From contig OW285187.1 of the NCBI GenBank assembly GCA_935421135.1, positions 32,242,818 through 32,306,817 of the forward strand: a stretch of DNA of 64,000 bases, read 5' to 3'. Shown one piece after another: positions 1-11,198 of the stretch; positions within the stretch are counted from its first letter, which is position 1; each line of letters starts with the position of its first letter. The notes beneath the pieces are model-generated. The model did not search any database, had not been told where the DNA came from, and saw nothing but the letters and a program-made list of their open reading frames with translations. This stretch comes from Bugulina stolonifera (Eukaryota; Bryozoa; Gymnolaemata; Cheilostomatida; Bugulidae). The position numbers and the translations under genes are program-made.

Positions 1-119
1 ATAAACATAGGATCATCTTATGCTTCATATGGGGGCCAGGACAATGCAGAGTATCTCTGTGTGGTTTCAAGAGGTTATCCTAACAGAACAACTACAGACC
101 ACAACACTGATAGGTCAAA
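1..119 (+). CDS. Possible 3' part of a coding exon cut by the window edge
   Basis: Frame 1 is open from the first base to a TAG at 181-183, and a good splice donor (AAAG/GTTAGT) falls at 119/120. Read to the donor it gives about 40 residues including SSYASYGGQDNAEYLCVVS and YPNRTTTDHNTDRSK, a composition more protein-like than the surrounding AT-rich DNA. I do not recognise the family. It could be an internal exon of a gene lying mostly upstream of the window, or a last exon if the donor is not used and the frame runs to 183. No continuing plus-strand exon was found before PDPK1, so this is a weak call. Confidence 0.25.
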
Positions 120-1964
120 GGTTAGTAGGATTTTCCTGAACTCTGTACCAATTTGGTTAGCTTCCTTATTTTTCATAATGTAGGCTATTAGTTGCAACAT
201 CTATTATCATTATGGATTAGTTTTATTTGCATTTACATTTAATGTGAGAATCTGCATATTATATATCACATTTAGGTAGTTACACTGTATTTAAAATAAT
301 ACAATCATTTATTGTCAAAAGTTATTATTATTATTTCCATTACACATGGTTTCATGGTTTGTTGTAAACAGTGTACAGATGGAAAATGTTTTGGGATGAC
401 TTAAGAATGCATAATGCATAATTTTTGCTTTTGACGTGCTTCCATGGTTTCCATAGTCTATTTCTACTGCTCAGAGACCCCATAGAACTTTTTTGATTCA
501 CTTGTCAGCCAGGTACAGCTTACATTTGTTGGTAGTTGTTTAAATTTCTTGTGTAAATATCAATATAATACATTGTAGGTGTTGCAGAAGGCAATGAGGA
601 TGACCTAACAAGCTGTTACATAACAGTATTAATATACTGCTGTCGCTGATTAGTGTACATACTATTTGTTACCCTAATGTTTAGCTATTCCAATTGCAGA
701 CCAAATATTACAAAACTTGCTGTATTTTGGATCAAAGTGGCATCATCTGATCTGCTAGTGTTAGTTAGCTACCTCTAATAATATGACTGTGCCAACAAAG
801 TAGTTTGCAGAATGCCCAGATATTGGTTAGGGAATTAAATTAGGAGATTTTACACACGGTAAATCAAAAAGGCCATTTTCTCCAGTCATAAAAATACAAA
901 CACTTGCTAATATTGTATTTTTTCAATTATTTTATTTGGAGTTGTTTTTCCATAATATATGGGAGGACAACTTCATTATATACAGTATCCTTATTAATGT
1001 AAATAAGGCAAACCAGTTGTGCAGATCAACTGGCTGTACACTATGCCATTGTATGTCTCCGTATATTTAGCAACTGCTCACCTCAGATTTGAGATTTGTT
1101 ATGGTTTAGTGTTGCAGCTACATAATGTGAAATTGTAAACTTCACTCTGTTGCATATCATCGTTGTATTTGTGTTGACTTGTTTTGTTGGCCATACTCAA
1201 TATGCATTACCAACAATCGACTACATGTATATTGATTTAATAATCTAATATTTTATTTGTTATTATTCCTACAGTATTGTACATTGTAGCTGTTGTCTCA
1301 TGTAGTACTATTAGATTATTCGTTCAGTGAATAAATTGTTATTAAAAATTCCAAAATATTACTGTATGTAAAACATAATCAAACCATCACATAAATAGAA
1401 CAGAACAGCAAATAGGATGGTAGCAGTAGTATGTATAAAATATTCTAAAACAAAGATAAATAAAATCATATGAACAGCATAATAGTATAATACTAGTATG
1501 CTATTTGCATACTACAATCATCATGGTTAAAACAATATATTGATACAGTAATTAGGAGCATGCCATTCTTGACTCAAGCAACATGAAATAGTGAAACATC
1601 TCTATATAATTAGTATTGGGACTAGTTAATATCTGGCACCAATCTACAAACCTCTCCATATTGATAAGAATATAAAACTAAAGTTTATCTATAAAGTAGA
1701 GCACGAAGTCATTGCAGTTCCACATACAGATCCCTGCAGTTAACTCAATGATTCATACACATAAAACTGTCACTTGGTATCACATAATTGTACAGAACCA
1801 TGTTACTACTAATTCCTCAACATTATACTGATAAAGAGAAGACAATCACATGATAGGCCTAATAGTTCTCTGTCAAGAAGTTTTCATGACCTACATGTAC
1901 ATGATTTCCTATACTCTGATTGGTTAGCTGTATCTACATAGCCCATCATCATGGGAGTGATATT
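120..1964. other. Non-coding AT-rich stretch downstream of PDPK1
   Basis: No coding exon is supported on either strand. The interval should contain the PDPK1 3' UTR (minus strand), but I could not choose a polyadenylation signal with confidence; a minus-strand AATAAA (plus TTTATT) lies at 1252-1257. A copy of the GGGAGGACAACTTC motif occurs near 961-974 and belongs to a dispersed inverted-repeat family seen again near 34870, 40270 and 49490. Confidence 0.5.
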
Positions 1965-4900
1965 TCATCTTTTCAACTTTGGTTTTCTCGGTCCATAGTA
2001 ATATTGCCACAACTGTTCTATCTTACGGCACCATACCTGGCCATACCCAGCGGGGTCTTCCAAATAGTACGTTCTCTTGGGCTACAACAATTATTTTTCT
2101 TGCAGTGTTAGAGTGACAGTTTGCTGAAAGGATAAAAACAAGTGGCCATACATAAGTGCCTAGTGTGCAGTTGGTTCACTGCACAGGTCTGCTCTCCTGC
2201 GAAACATCCTTTTTCGCAAGGATGCCAAGCTGGTGTAGTGGTAATGTGTTCTGTCCACCGTGCTAGGTGATCAGGTACCGTAGAGTTCAAATGAGTTCAA
2301 ACCCCATTCAGGGATGAGTTATTTTCACAGATATGGAACCGAGTCCTTGACTGGCCAGTGTTAAATTCCTTGCAAACTGAAAGATCACATAAAACATTAG
2401 TAAGGATAGTTCAATACATGTCAAACTTACTGTATGCATGAAGAAGACCTTGAAGTTTTTAGACTCAGGACGCACAGTTCTAGACCAGGGAACCTCACCC
2501 TTCAACACCATATTGACAGGATCTACATAGTACAAGTGAGGACCCTCCGTCATCAGAAACATCCTCCTTCTGGCAAATAATCCCTGTAGACAAATAACCA
2601 ATGTGGAGACAACAATAAATACAAGCATACAACTGGATGAATATAACTCTTTTTTTAGTAGTTTCCATTTTAAATTGATTGAAAAGTTAGAAGTAACGCG
2701 AGATGATTTGAACCAAAACGTTAAATTACAAATTGGAAAAACATTGATGCACTTTGCAGGAAATCAAGAAGCTAAATGCCAACCTTTCGTTTATCTAGAA
2801 GACCTTGGTGAACAATGAGGTTGTTCTCAACAAACTTATGGAAGCTGTTCTCTAGTGCTTGTTGGTTCAGTAACTTGTTCTTTTCTTCTGGAGGAAGGCT
2901 AAGCTCAGGATACTCTGTGCAGATTCTGAGAGACAAAAAGTAACTGCTGCATAAGCATAGCACCACACATTACTATGGATACCGCTGCCATCACTACCAC
3001 CACCACTGCTACTAAAATGCAACTTTCCCTACTGCCTGAGCAACACTATGGTAATTTGATCAAATAGGTTCTATAATTAATACTGATACACAAGTTGTGT
3101 ACCAAATACGGTAGTAAAAGTGGACTGAACTCCAAATACGGTGAATACAAGGGATTTTGCATGTGTAACGGACACATACCTGCCTTCCTCTTCCTCCTCA
3201 CTGTCAATTTCCACAGTTTTAGTGTAATCCTCTCCTAACCCTAAGCCCTCGAGTCTGACCAGCTGCTGCCCGTCAAGTCCAGTCTAATAACACACACAAT
3301 TATGATATGCATGAAATTTCAGACAACAATGAGCGAGTTGAGACTAGTCGTAGTAGAGGCATGAGGTACTTGCTGCTAGCTAATAGATGTTATCACATAC
3401 AACATACTTGATCAAGGTCAGACCACAAATCCTCAGCATTATGATCATCTAAAGCAGGCAAATAAGGCACGAGTTTTGGCGCTTGACTAGTCGGAAGTCC
3501 TTCCCAGTCCACACCTTGAAAGAATGGATGGGCCTTCAGGGTCTCATATCCACCGGTTTTCCTAGACCCTAGTCTATCGTCAGCTTCCAAGATCTAACCA
3601 GACCACAAAGATGTAACATTGTAATAATATCTAAAATCTAAGAGGGTAAAATGGCCCCTAAGCTGCTAAGAAAACAATACAACAGCCAGTGTGGTGGACC
3701 AGGTTACTACTCGTCCATTAAAGTGTGTAAGGGCAGGCACGATTCTGAAGGCCCATGCCTACACCAACAATATTCACAAATATTAGAGCTCAAGACAGAA
3801 ATATTCACTCACCAGTAATTTTTCTACCAGATCCCGTCCATGAACATCAAATCCATCTGGATACTCGTAATCTAGCTTGACTATTTTGTTAAATATTTGG
3901 TATTCATTGCTAAAATAATTCATAAAATACTGTCATGTCTGATGCTGTATTTTGCACCTTACAATATGAATAAGTATGTATGGCATTACAACAGCAGAGC
4001 TGTTCCCATTAGGAATACAATTATATACAATTATACAGTACATACAGTGGTCACTTACCTTCCACGAAATGGATGTTCACCAGAGATCAGCTGATACAAT
4101 ATACAACCAAGAGCCCATAAATCACAGCTAAAAGATTTTAAAAATTAGATACACAGGTTTCTACCTACTAACACTCAGACATCTATGAACTGCAGTGTAT
4201 GTATATAAATAACACAACAGGTAATTACTGAATCAGGAAGTTAGAGATCTGTAACCATGACACTGTATAAATAGAACCCACTGTATAAATAAAACCCACT
4301 GTATAAATAAAACCGACATGCAGAGCCCCTAACAAATCCCAAGTGGCTCACCTCGTGGTAACCGGCTTGTTTTGTAAAACTTCAGGTGACACAAACTGAG
4401 CTGTACCAACAAATGAGCTTCGTCTTTTAGACCGAGCATTCTCCCTTTTATCAACTCCCTCCGGTGCTGAATATAACATATGATATTGCATATAGGTCAT
4501 GTGGCATAGTGAATAGGAAGCTCTAAATCTAAGTCAACCAATCTCAGCAGCATAAGCAACTAAACTCAAAGCATGGTCTACATGTTGATTTGCTAAATAG
4601 GGAGATGACAATAGCAATACCAAACAACAGTATATAACCGCAAGTTTAACATACGGCAGCTATGCATAATATGCTAGAGCAATGTTGCTTCATTTCAGCT
4701 GCGACAGTTAGGCTAATACTGATCATAACACAAAACGTTACAATCCCAATTTCATGCAGTTGATTTTCTATAGGTAGACGTAATCAACATCTAATGTAAT
4801 ACTAGGCATACACAATAATATAATAATAGATGTAAGAGGTCAGTGCATGGGATAGGTGGTGAAAGACCAAAAGAACACAAGTAGAAAGTGCTGCAACTGG

Positions 4901-7514
4901 AAAAGATATAGAGAAATCGTTTGTAATGATACAAAGTATGTTCTATTGATCTTGCTTCCAACTCTATTAGAACTGTGATGCACATCTTCAATCTGATTAC
5001 AAAACAATTTTAAAATTTAAGCAGTGGTTTTCTTACAATGAATAACAATTTTTATCTGTAATTACAGCCGCCCATGTACCAATAACATATTCAGTAGTTG
5101 GGACTCGTAGAGTACGAGATGGAAACAAGTAGACAGTAGTAAATGAAGATGGGAGTTGCTACACTGATTACACTGATCTATGTAACATACTTACAGTTTC
5201 TAGCTCTATGATCTGTGATAAATAGTGTAAAATCACCAGCTACTATTGATTATATACAACATCAAGTCAATCACTGGGTATATCATAGAATATCTGGATC
5301 ATACTGGTATATCCTATAGATTGGGTGAATTATTGCTCATTTACATAACATATTGGAGAACACTGTGATATATTATCCCATCAATCAGAAATATAACGAC
5401 AACATAGTGAAAAGGTTAACTGATGTGATCAGTATTCAGTACTAAAAAAGTAGGCACTAGTTACACTAGACCTAGCAGTAGACCAGACCGGACAATTGTA
5501 CTTGCTACTTCCTTGTTGTTCAGTGAGACAGTCACATAATAATGTGTAGAAATCAAATGATTATTCAGAACACTACCTTCATTACATATAGCATGTTGGT
5601 AGAAAATATTATACACATGTACCACTCACTGAGATTATCTCGTTTAGGTTGGGTTGGTCCGGAACCATCTAGAATCCTAGCTGACCCAAAGTCTGTGATA
5701 CGAATATGCATGTCTTTACTAAGTAATATATTCTCTGGCTTTAAATCTCTGCAACAAGAATATAATACTATAATTTTGATATACATAAAAATCCCTGCTG
5801 TAAATATGCATACATAATGTGAGATAGTATGTCTATATGCCTGGTAGTATCATAACAATTCTGTATCAATCAATCTGTTTTGAGATGTGTTGTCTGTGGA
5901 TATAGAAATTGTTCTCTCTAGTGTCAGGGTCATCTAAATCACATAAACTCTCAACTATTGGATAATAGTCTGCATCCAGAAGGGTTGCCAACTTTTAATT
6001 CAAACCTCCACTCGGATGTGAGACAGACAGAGAATCTGAGATACACTTAGCCACAACATAGGAGAAAAGCATAAAAAATGTATACATTATTAAAGGTAGT
6101 GTTCAGTTCTGTTTTAACATGGTACAATAGTATTTCACAGTACACTAAAGCATTGTTGAAGTTGTTTTAGATATATTCCACCTGTTGTAGTATAATAACA
6201 ACATACTTCCTACTACCAAAATAAAATACCAACACTGTTTGACACACAGGTGCTGATTATAGGGTAGTTAGTTGTGCGCTGAATTACTGTGATAGGAAGA
6301 TATTCAGGTAAGGGAGCCTCCATTTGGAAAAGAATTTGTATATGCAAGGGTAAAAAATACCTACGCACACATGTTCATAATGTAATGTCTTACTTACCTG
6401 TGTACTATATTTAGACTATGTAAATGCTCCAGGGCTAACACAATCTCTGATGTGTAGAACTTAGTGCTCTTCATGTCAAATGCACTAAGCCGACGTATAT
6501 AATCCCACAGTTCTCCATTGGGTTCGTAACTCAGTACAAAAACTAATGAACAGCTAAGGAGAGGAACATTACCAACATTAAGAATATCTATTGTCTTACA
6601 GTAACACCTGGATATCAGTTCACTTTTCATAACAATAGAAATAGAAGATAATTTGTAAATCATTGCTGGAGTAATTAAATATAGAAATTGATTCAGAACC
6701 CTTCCAGGTTGCATATGCTTGTACGTGTACATGTACTGTAATATTATACTGTGTAGCAGTGTTATAAAGGATACATAGCCTATGTTCATCTTGGAAAGTA
6801 GCTTGGAGCTTTACAAAGAATGGATGCTCATGTTGTCCGAGCTTGAGTAAAACATTCTTTTCTCTAATGACATATTCAGCCTTCTTCTCCTTCACCATGT
6901 GGCTCTTCTGCAGTACCTTCACTACACACAGAGCCAACAAGATACAAGAAGACTAATGGTTTGCAAGATGTTTGTACAATAGTACCATCATAATTGGTAA
7001 TTGGTCATCAGGATTACAACACATAGCTACACTATAAGGATGCCATGTAGTATATACATGCACGCCTATATGCAATATTCACCACTATAAAGTGGTTGAC
7101 CACAACTATTGTAGTAAAGTACTACCTGCATATTCTCTGTTGCTTGTTATTTCTTTAGCCAGATAAACCTAAATTGAGAATGAATGAGTGAGCATTGTCA
7201 ATGCAGGAATAATATTTGCCAAAAATGTTCTGAGAAAATACGGATCAGTGAACAGAAAGCAGTGTTATTTACTTTGGGACATATTTAGATACAAAGATAT
7301 AACTTGATGTAACGTATAAAATGAAACATACTGTTGAGAATGATCCTTCACCGATGATTTTCCCAAACACGAAGTCATCAGCAGTAGCTTTTCTTGGTTT
7401 ATTACTGGCCGATCCATTGGCAGGTACGGAGGTGCTGTTCCTCACAGAATTCACATTAGAAGTATTGGTAACAGTATCTCCCGCCGATGTAGGTTGTTTA
7501 TCAGAGGAGTCCAT
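1965..7514 (-). CDS. PDPK1: 3-phosphoinositide-dependent protein kinase 1 (PDK1)
   Basis: AGC-family Ser/Thr master kinase that phosphorylates the activation loops of Akt, S6K, SGK and PKC; its PH domain binds PI(3,4,5)P3 at the membrane. Thirteen exons, in transcript order: 7332-7514, 7126-7168, 6775-6921, 6398-6542, 5630-5748, 4352-4466, 4059-4127, 3813-3909, 3408-3593, 3180-3283, 2784-2925, 2431-2583, 1965-2081. They join in phase to 1620 nt, 539 aa (human 556). Visible motifs: glycine loop GEGSFSTV (55-62), ATP lysine K77, alpha-C glutamate E96, HRDLKPEN (172-179), DFG (192-194), and [12 protein letters not shown] with Ser230 matching human activation-loop Ser241. The PH domain follows (about 435-530; [37 protein letters not shown]). 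The last exon was found by matching the PH C-terminus; an apparent readthrough exon at 2308-2408 is intron sequence. The activation segment is about 20 residues longer than in human. Identity is secure by family knowledge. Confidence 0.96.
2194..2310 (+). repeat. tRNA-like SINE fragment in the last PDPK1 intron
   Basis: A pol III A-box-like sequence TGGTGTAGTGG (2231-2241) is followed about 60 bp later by a B-box-like AGTTCAAACCC (2294-2304). The spacing fits a tRNA gene, but there is no closed acceptor stem. A decayed tRNA-derived SINE is more likely than a functional tRNA. It lies antisense within the 2082-2430 intron. Confidence 0.35.
4261..4314. repeat. 18-bp tandem repeat, three copies
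   Basis: Three head-to-tail copies of CACTGTATAAATARAACC at 4261-4278, 4279-4296 and 4297-4314, with one base different in the first. They lie in the PDPK1 intron between the exons at 4059-4127 and 4352-4466. No function is inferred. Confidence 0.9.
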
Positions 7515-7879
7515 CTTTATAGAGCATGCACATCAACCTAACCGTGCCGCCATACCATTCTCAGTCTTCTAGCACTGTAGTAAAATGAAAGCTAGTAGGT
7601 GGTTTATAAAATATGCGCGGTCCAGGCCTGTGCCATACTCGAGTTAAGAAGACTTGGTTCAGGCATATGATGGTGGAATCTCTGATGGCATATGGGAGCC
7701 TGAAAAGTTTAATACATAGTTAGATGTGTAGCTCTTACTCATGAAGCACCTACACCTGGAAAATAGTAAAGGAAAGTACAAGTCTGAGGTGACTATGTAG
7801 TGACCACTAACCCCCAAATGGAAGCTCATAATCAACCGATTCCCTTATCTGAAGATTTGATGAACAAACTTGGGGTAAA

Positions 7880-8495
7880 TGGTATTCCAAGAATGATGCT
7901 GCTACTGCCCAGGACCAAATTCCTCTTGGCCTAGACAGACAGAAAAGATTAGCTTTCAGCATCCAGCTCGGAATGCTACAGCAGAAAGACTTGTCGTCAT
8001 AGTGGTTATACGTGAACTATATGAGACTGAATGCTGTAACGTAACAACACGCCTAGCTGCCGCCTTGGATTGGCAAAAGTCTGGATGCCCTAACCAGCAG
8101 TTGCTTCTTTAGTACCCTAGATTTGGTCTGCAAGTATTGACAAGGGCCTCTGGATAAGAATATCAGTGAAAAGACGACCATGTCCTTTAATACGAATTCT
8201 GGAAGTAGAAGGTGTTGCTCTTCAAACCACCCTCCATCTACATTCCAGCGATTAAAAAAGTCCTCCAAGAGCTACATTGAAAAATATTACTCCTAAACTT
8301 AAACAACATCATGGCTATGGCTGTATATATTGCTACAGCGGCTGGAAAGCGGATTTGGACCCAGATCTGTATATTGCCTAACTTCGATAACCTTACCATC
8401 ATGCACAGGAAGGCCCTGAAATGTGTCAGAGCCATAGTTTCAAGCTAAAGCCAGAGAAGTGTAAGTACTATTTTTACTTTGGGAGTGTACAGAAG
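7880..8495 (+). mobile_element. Decayed Ty3/gypsy-type reverse transcriptase fragment
   Basis: Broken plus-strand reading frames carry, in the order expected of an LTR-retrotransposon RT, MRLNAVT (near 8024), SLDALTSS (near 8079) then CFFSTLDLV, PLDKNISEKTT, PSTFQRL (near 8230-8260), a degraded catalytic motif region (FDNLTI, where YLDD is expected, near 8383) and FKLKPEKCKYY (near 8438). In-frame stops and frame changes separate these blocks, so it is a pseudogene relic. It starts about 370 bp upstream of the PDPK1 start codon. I did not find flanking LTRs. The assignment rests on the ordered motif match. Confidence 0.7.
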
Positions 8496-9429
8496 AAATA
8501 AAAACAGTTTTGTAGGCCTACTTCTAGAATCAACCCAGACAGACATATTGATATTCGATATTGATATATAATTTTAATTTATCTAGTTTTGGTACTTTAA
8601 TTGACCAAGTTCTCAAGTTTTCTTTTGGTATGCAAACCCGACTCCTACGACACTCTGACTCTTACTACTACTAGACTGACTTAGACTAACTGCCTAGTGC
8701 CTATTCTTTCTACTCTAACTCTACTGCTACTTATTATATTATATATATAATGACAAATAAAAATTTATTCATGTTAATTAATATAATATTATTAGTACTA
8801 TTATAATTATATTTATTAGTAATTACAAATAACACTTATAATATAATTATTCTTATTAATTAATAATTTTTTTTATAGTCACTTTGACTTTGACTTTATA
8901 GTCAAGTTTTAGTTTAAGTTGAAGTTGGTTTTAATGTTAACTGTAAACTGCTACCATTATGAGTGCCATAATTACATAATATATATATCATATATTAATA
9001 TCAATGACCATGGCCATAAAACTTACACAAAAGACAGATAATAATAAGTGAAAATCATTCAAATCAAATAGTGAAATAGTTATGTTAATCCTACAATAAC
9101 AACATTTAGATTACACTTTGCACTTGCTGTTTCCTGTCAGACAAGGCATCCGGGTTTTGTAGTCTGAGTAGAGAGATAGCATAAACGGTCCGTCTTCTTA
9201 TCGCTCTATGACTTCGCGAGCCAAATTGACCTGCTATAAGAATTCACGGAAATGAAGGACAAATTCTGAAATTATTTGTTATTATTTTTGTTGTTTTTAT
9301 TGTGATATTATTCCCATCGAACATTATCTTGTTGTATGATAGCTGTCATCGCTCCCATTTCAATGGGATGGGTTTATCTAAAAATATGTTGGACTCTTAT
9401 TGGTATTTTTTTCATAAATAATAATGTGA

Positions 9430-9560
9430 AAATGAGTATCAGTATGAGTATCATACTCATACTGAGTATCAGTATGAATATGAATATCAATATCCAATAT
9501 CAGTAGTAGTATATGATATCCAATATCAATATATGAATATGAATATAAATATAAAATAAT
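9430..9560. repeat. Degenerate GAGTATCA/GAATAT simple repeat
   Basis: Short alternating units such as GAGTATCAGTAT, ATGAATATGAATAT and CCAATATCAATAT run for about 130 bp and include an internal inverted repeat (GAGTATCAGTATGAGTAT against its complement near 9433-9472). This is simple-sequence expansion; no gene or promoter is evident. Confidence 0.7.
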
Positions 9561-10239
9561 ATAAACATGTTCATGTTGTGTGTATGTAATGTTAGATGTA
9601 GAAGCAATCAATCACTTATTATATTTACTATTTATTTTATTAATAAAGTTATAAAAATTAAAAATATGATGATTCACATGATAATGATTAAGATAATGAT
9701 AATTTTGATGTCACCTTGTATGTAGGCCTATCTATATTGATGTTATCATTTAAAGTGACATTTGTATAATTATATATTATTATTATAAACATCATGATAA
9801 ATGCAATTTGAATTTTGATTAGTTTTCATTTTAAATTTATGACTGCCAGAGGGATTATCTATGACTATGAATATCGTTAATATTAAATATAATATAATAT
9901 GCAAATATCCTGAATATGATGTGTATCTGTATGTCATGTCTATGATTATATGTTAATTAAATATAAATTGATTTTAATGGTTTAAAGTAAATCAGAAATT
10001 CTAGTTGAAATAACTGGACAGCAACACAGAGTTTCTCATTTCTGATGCCTCTGGTACAACTGATATAATTATCATTGTACTGCATACCATTTAATTATAC
10101 TATTCAAAGGTATTCTCCTTTGTTATTTTAAACTGTTGTCTAGTGCACTATTTACATAGTTTTGGTGCATAATTTCTCTTTCTATAACATTATATAAATG
10201 GTAATGCTGCAATTTAGTATTATTAATTTATTATTAATA

Positions 10240-10315
10240 ATAAATACTAAAAAGATGTGCAATACTTTATTTGTATTAATACACATAAAGTATTGTACAT
10301 CTTTTTAGTATTTAT
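10240..10315. repeat. Long near-perfect hairpin
   Basis: Arms 10240-10269 and 10286-10315 are 30 bp inverted repeats with a single mismatch (G/A in the middle). The 16-bp loop itself contains the 12-bp palindrome TGTATTAATACA. The size suits a foldback element, a very short MITE or a small-RNA precursor. There is no flanking duplication beyond AT-rich sequence. Confidence 0.9.
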
Positions 10316-10559
10316 CGTATTTTATATATTAAATATCTGTTTAGTTATTAACTTATTAGACTTGGTTGTTAGTAAATATTCACTGAAAATCTGTTGTGAA
10401 TAACTGTAGATTTTCACAACTGATTTTAATCCTGCAGCTTATAACGAAATAGTAGGTGACCAGGCCATAAGTGCAGTCATTTACGATCTAGCTCAAGAGG
10501 TGAGCCAGCCTTGGTATATGCTTCCTAATGAATATGAACACGTCCATTCCTCTAAAATG

Positions 10560-10919
10560 TTACTTACAGAAAGTGTTGCTGGGTAAACTAGTGACCAAAT
10601 AACCCAAATGAGGCCCTATTGAAAACCTTTCATTAACAGAGCTGAGGCTACAAATGGGAGAAACATAATGTGTTTGGTCAATTAACTTGCTACAACATTT
10701 GTCCAGCAGCTGTGGCCTGTTATCCCAACAAGTTGAATTTGATATCATCAAGTTATCTGAAAATTTAGTGATTCTTGGACCATGTCCTTCACGGTCTAAA
10801 TTATGGCTGGGCAATATTTGGTTAGCAGGAGTCCCTGGTTGTCTTGTGTTCAAGCTTTCCATGTCAAAGGTATTGTATAATATACTTCTGCAGGCGCAAA
10901 TTACGGGTTTCGGTTCCAT
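10560..10919 (-). other. Unassigned open reading frame, 119 codons
   Basis: A 119-codon minus-strand ORF in otherwise stop-rich DNA, overlapped by an 82-codon plus-strand ORF at 10687-10935. Neither shows a signal peptide, a membrane segment, a known motif or splice-linked neighbours that I can recognise. The local base composition is more GC-rich than the flanks, which could mean a decayed transposon or an unrecognised exon. It is listed because it stands out, not because coding is shown. Confidence 0.12.
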
Positions 10920-11120
10920 TGCTGTTCTGATATAGCTTAGAGGTGTTTAGAATAGGACACATGAGTAGGTTGAAGTTTCATCAATTTCTAGGGTATGTTA
11001 GCTGTACTACTCAGTAAGAAGCTTGTGTGAACAGGTTTAGATTCAATATTCTTGTTACTCATTACACTTGTTATCAGTTTTCAGACTCCCATATCCATCA
11101 TAAACTCATACCCTGAAAAC

Positions 11121-11198
11121 GACAAGTCGGTGAAACCCACCACAAGTCAGTGAGACCCACCACGAGTCAATGAAGTCCACCATAATTCAGCGAAACCC
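11121..11198. repeat. 20-bp minisatellite, four diverged copies
   Basis: Units at 11121-11140, 11141-11160, 11161-11180 and 11181-11198 follow the pattern CACAAGTCAGTGARACCCAC with 2-6 substitutions each and no indels. The conserved register indicates tandem duplication followed by divergence. Confidence 0.85.

Noticed and set aside
2220..2310. Functional tRNA gene
   Set aside because: A- and B-box-like sequences are present but no acceptor stem or clean anticodon arm can be drawn.
2308..2408. Apparent last exon of PDPK1 after a TTTCAG acceptor
   Set aside because: Its translation does not match the PH-domain C-terminus; the true last exon is at 1965-2081 and matches it closely.
8053..8435. 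Two minus-strand ORFs (71 and 65 codons) near PDPK1
   Set aside because: The plus strand of the same interval carries ordered gypsy RT motifs, so these are shadows of the relic.
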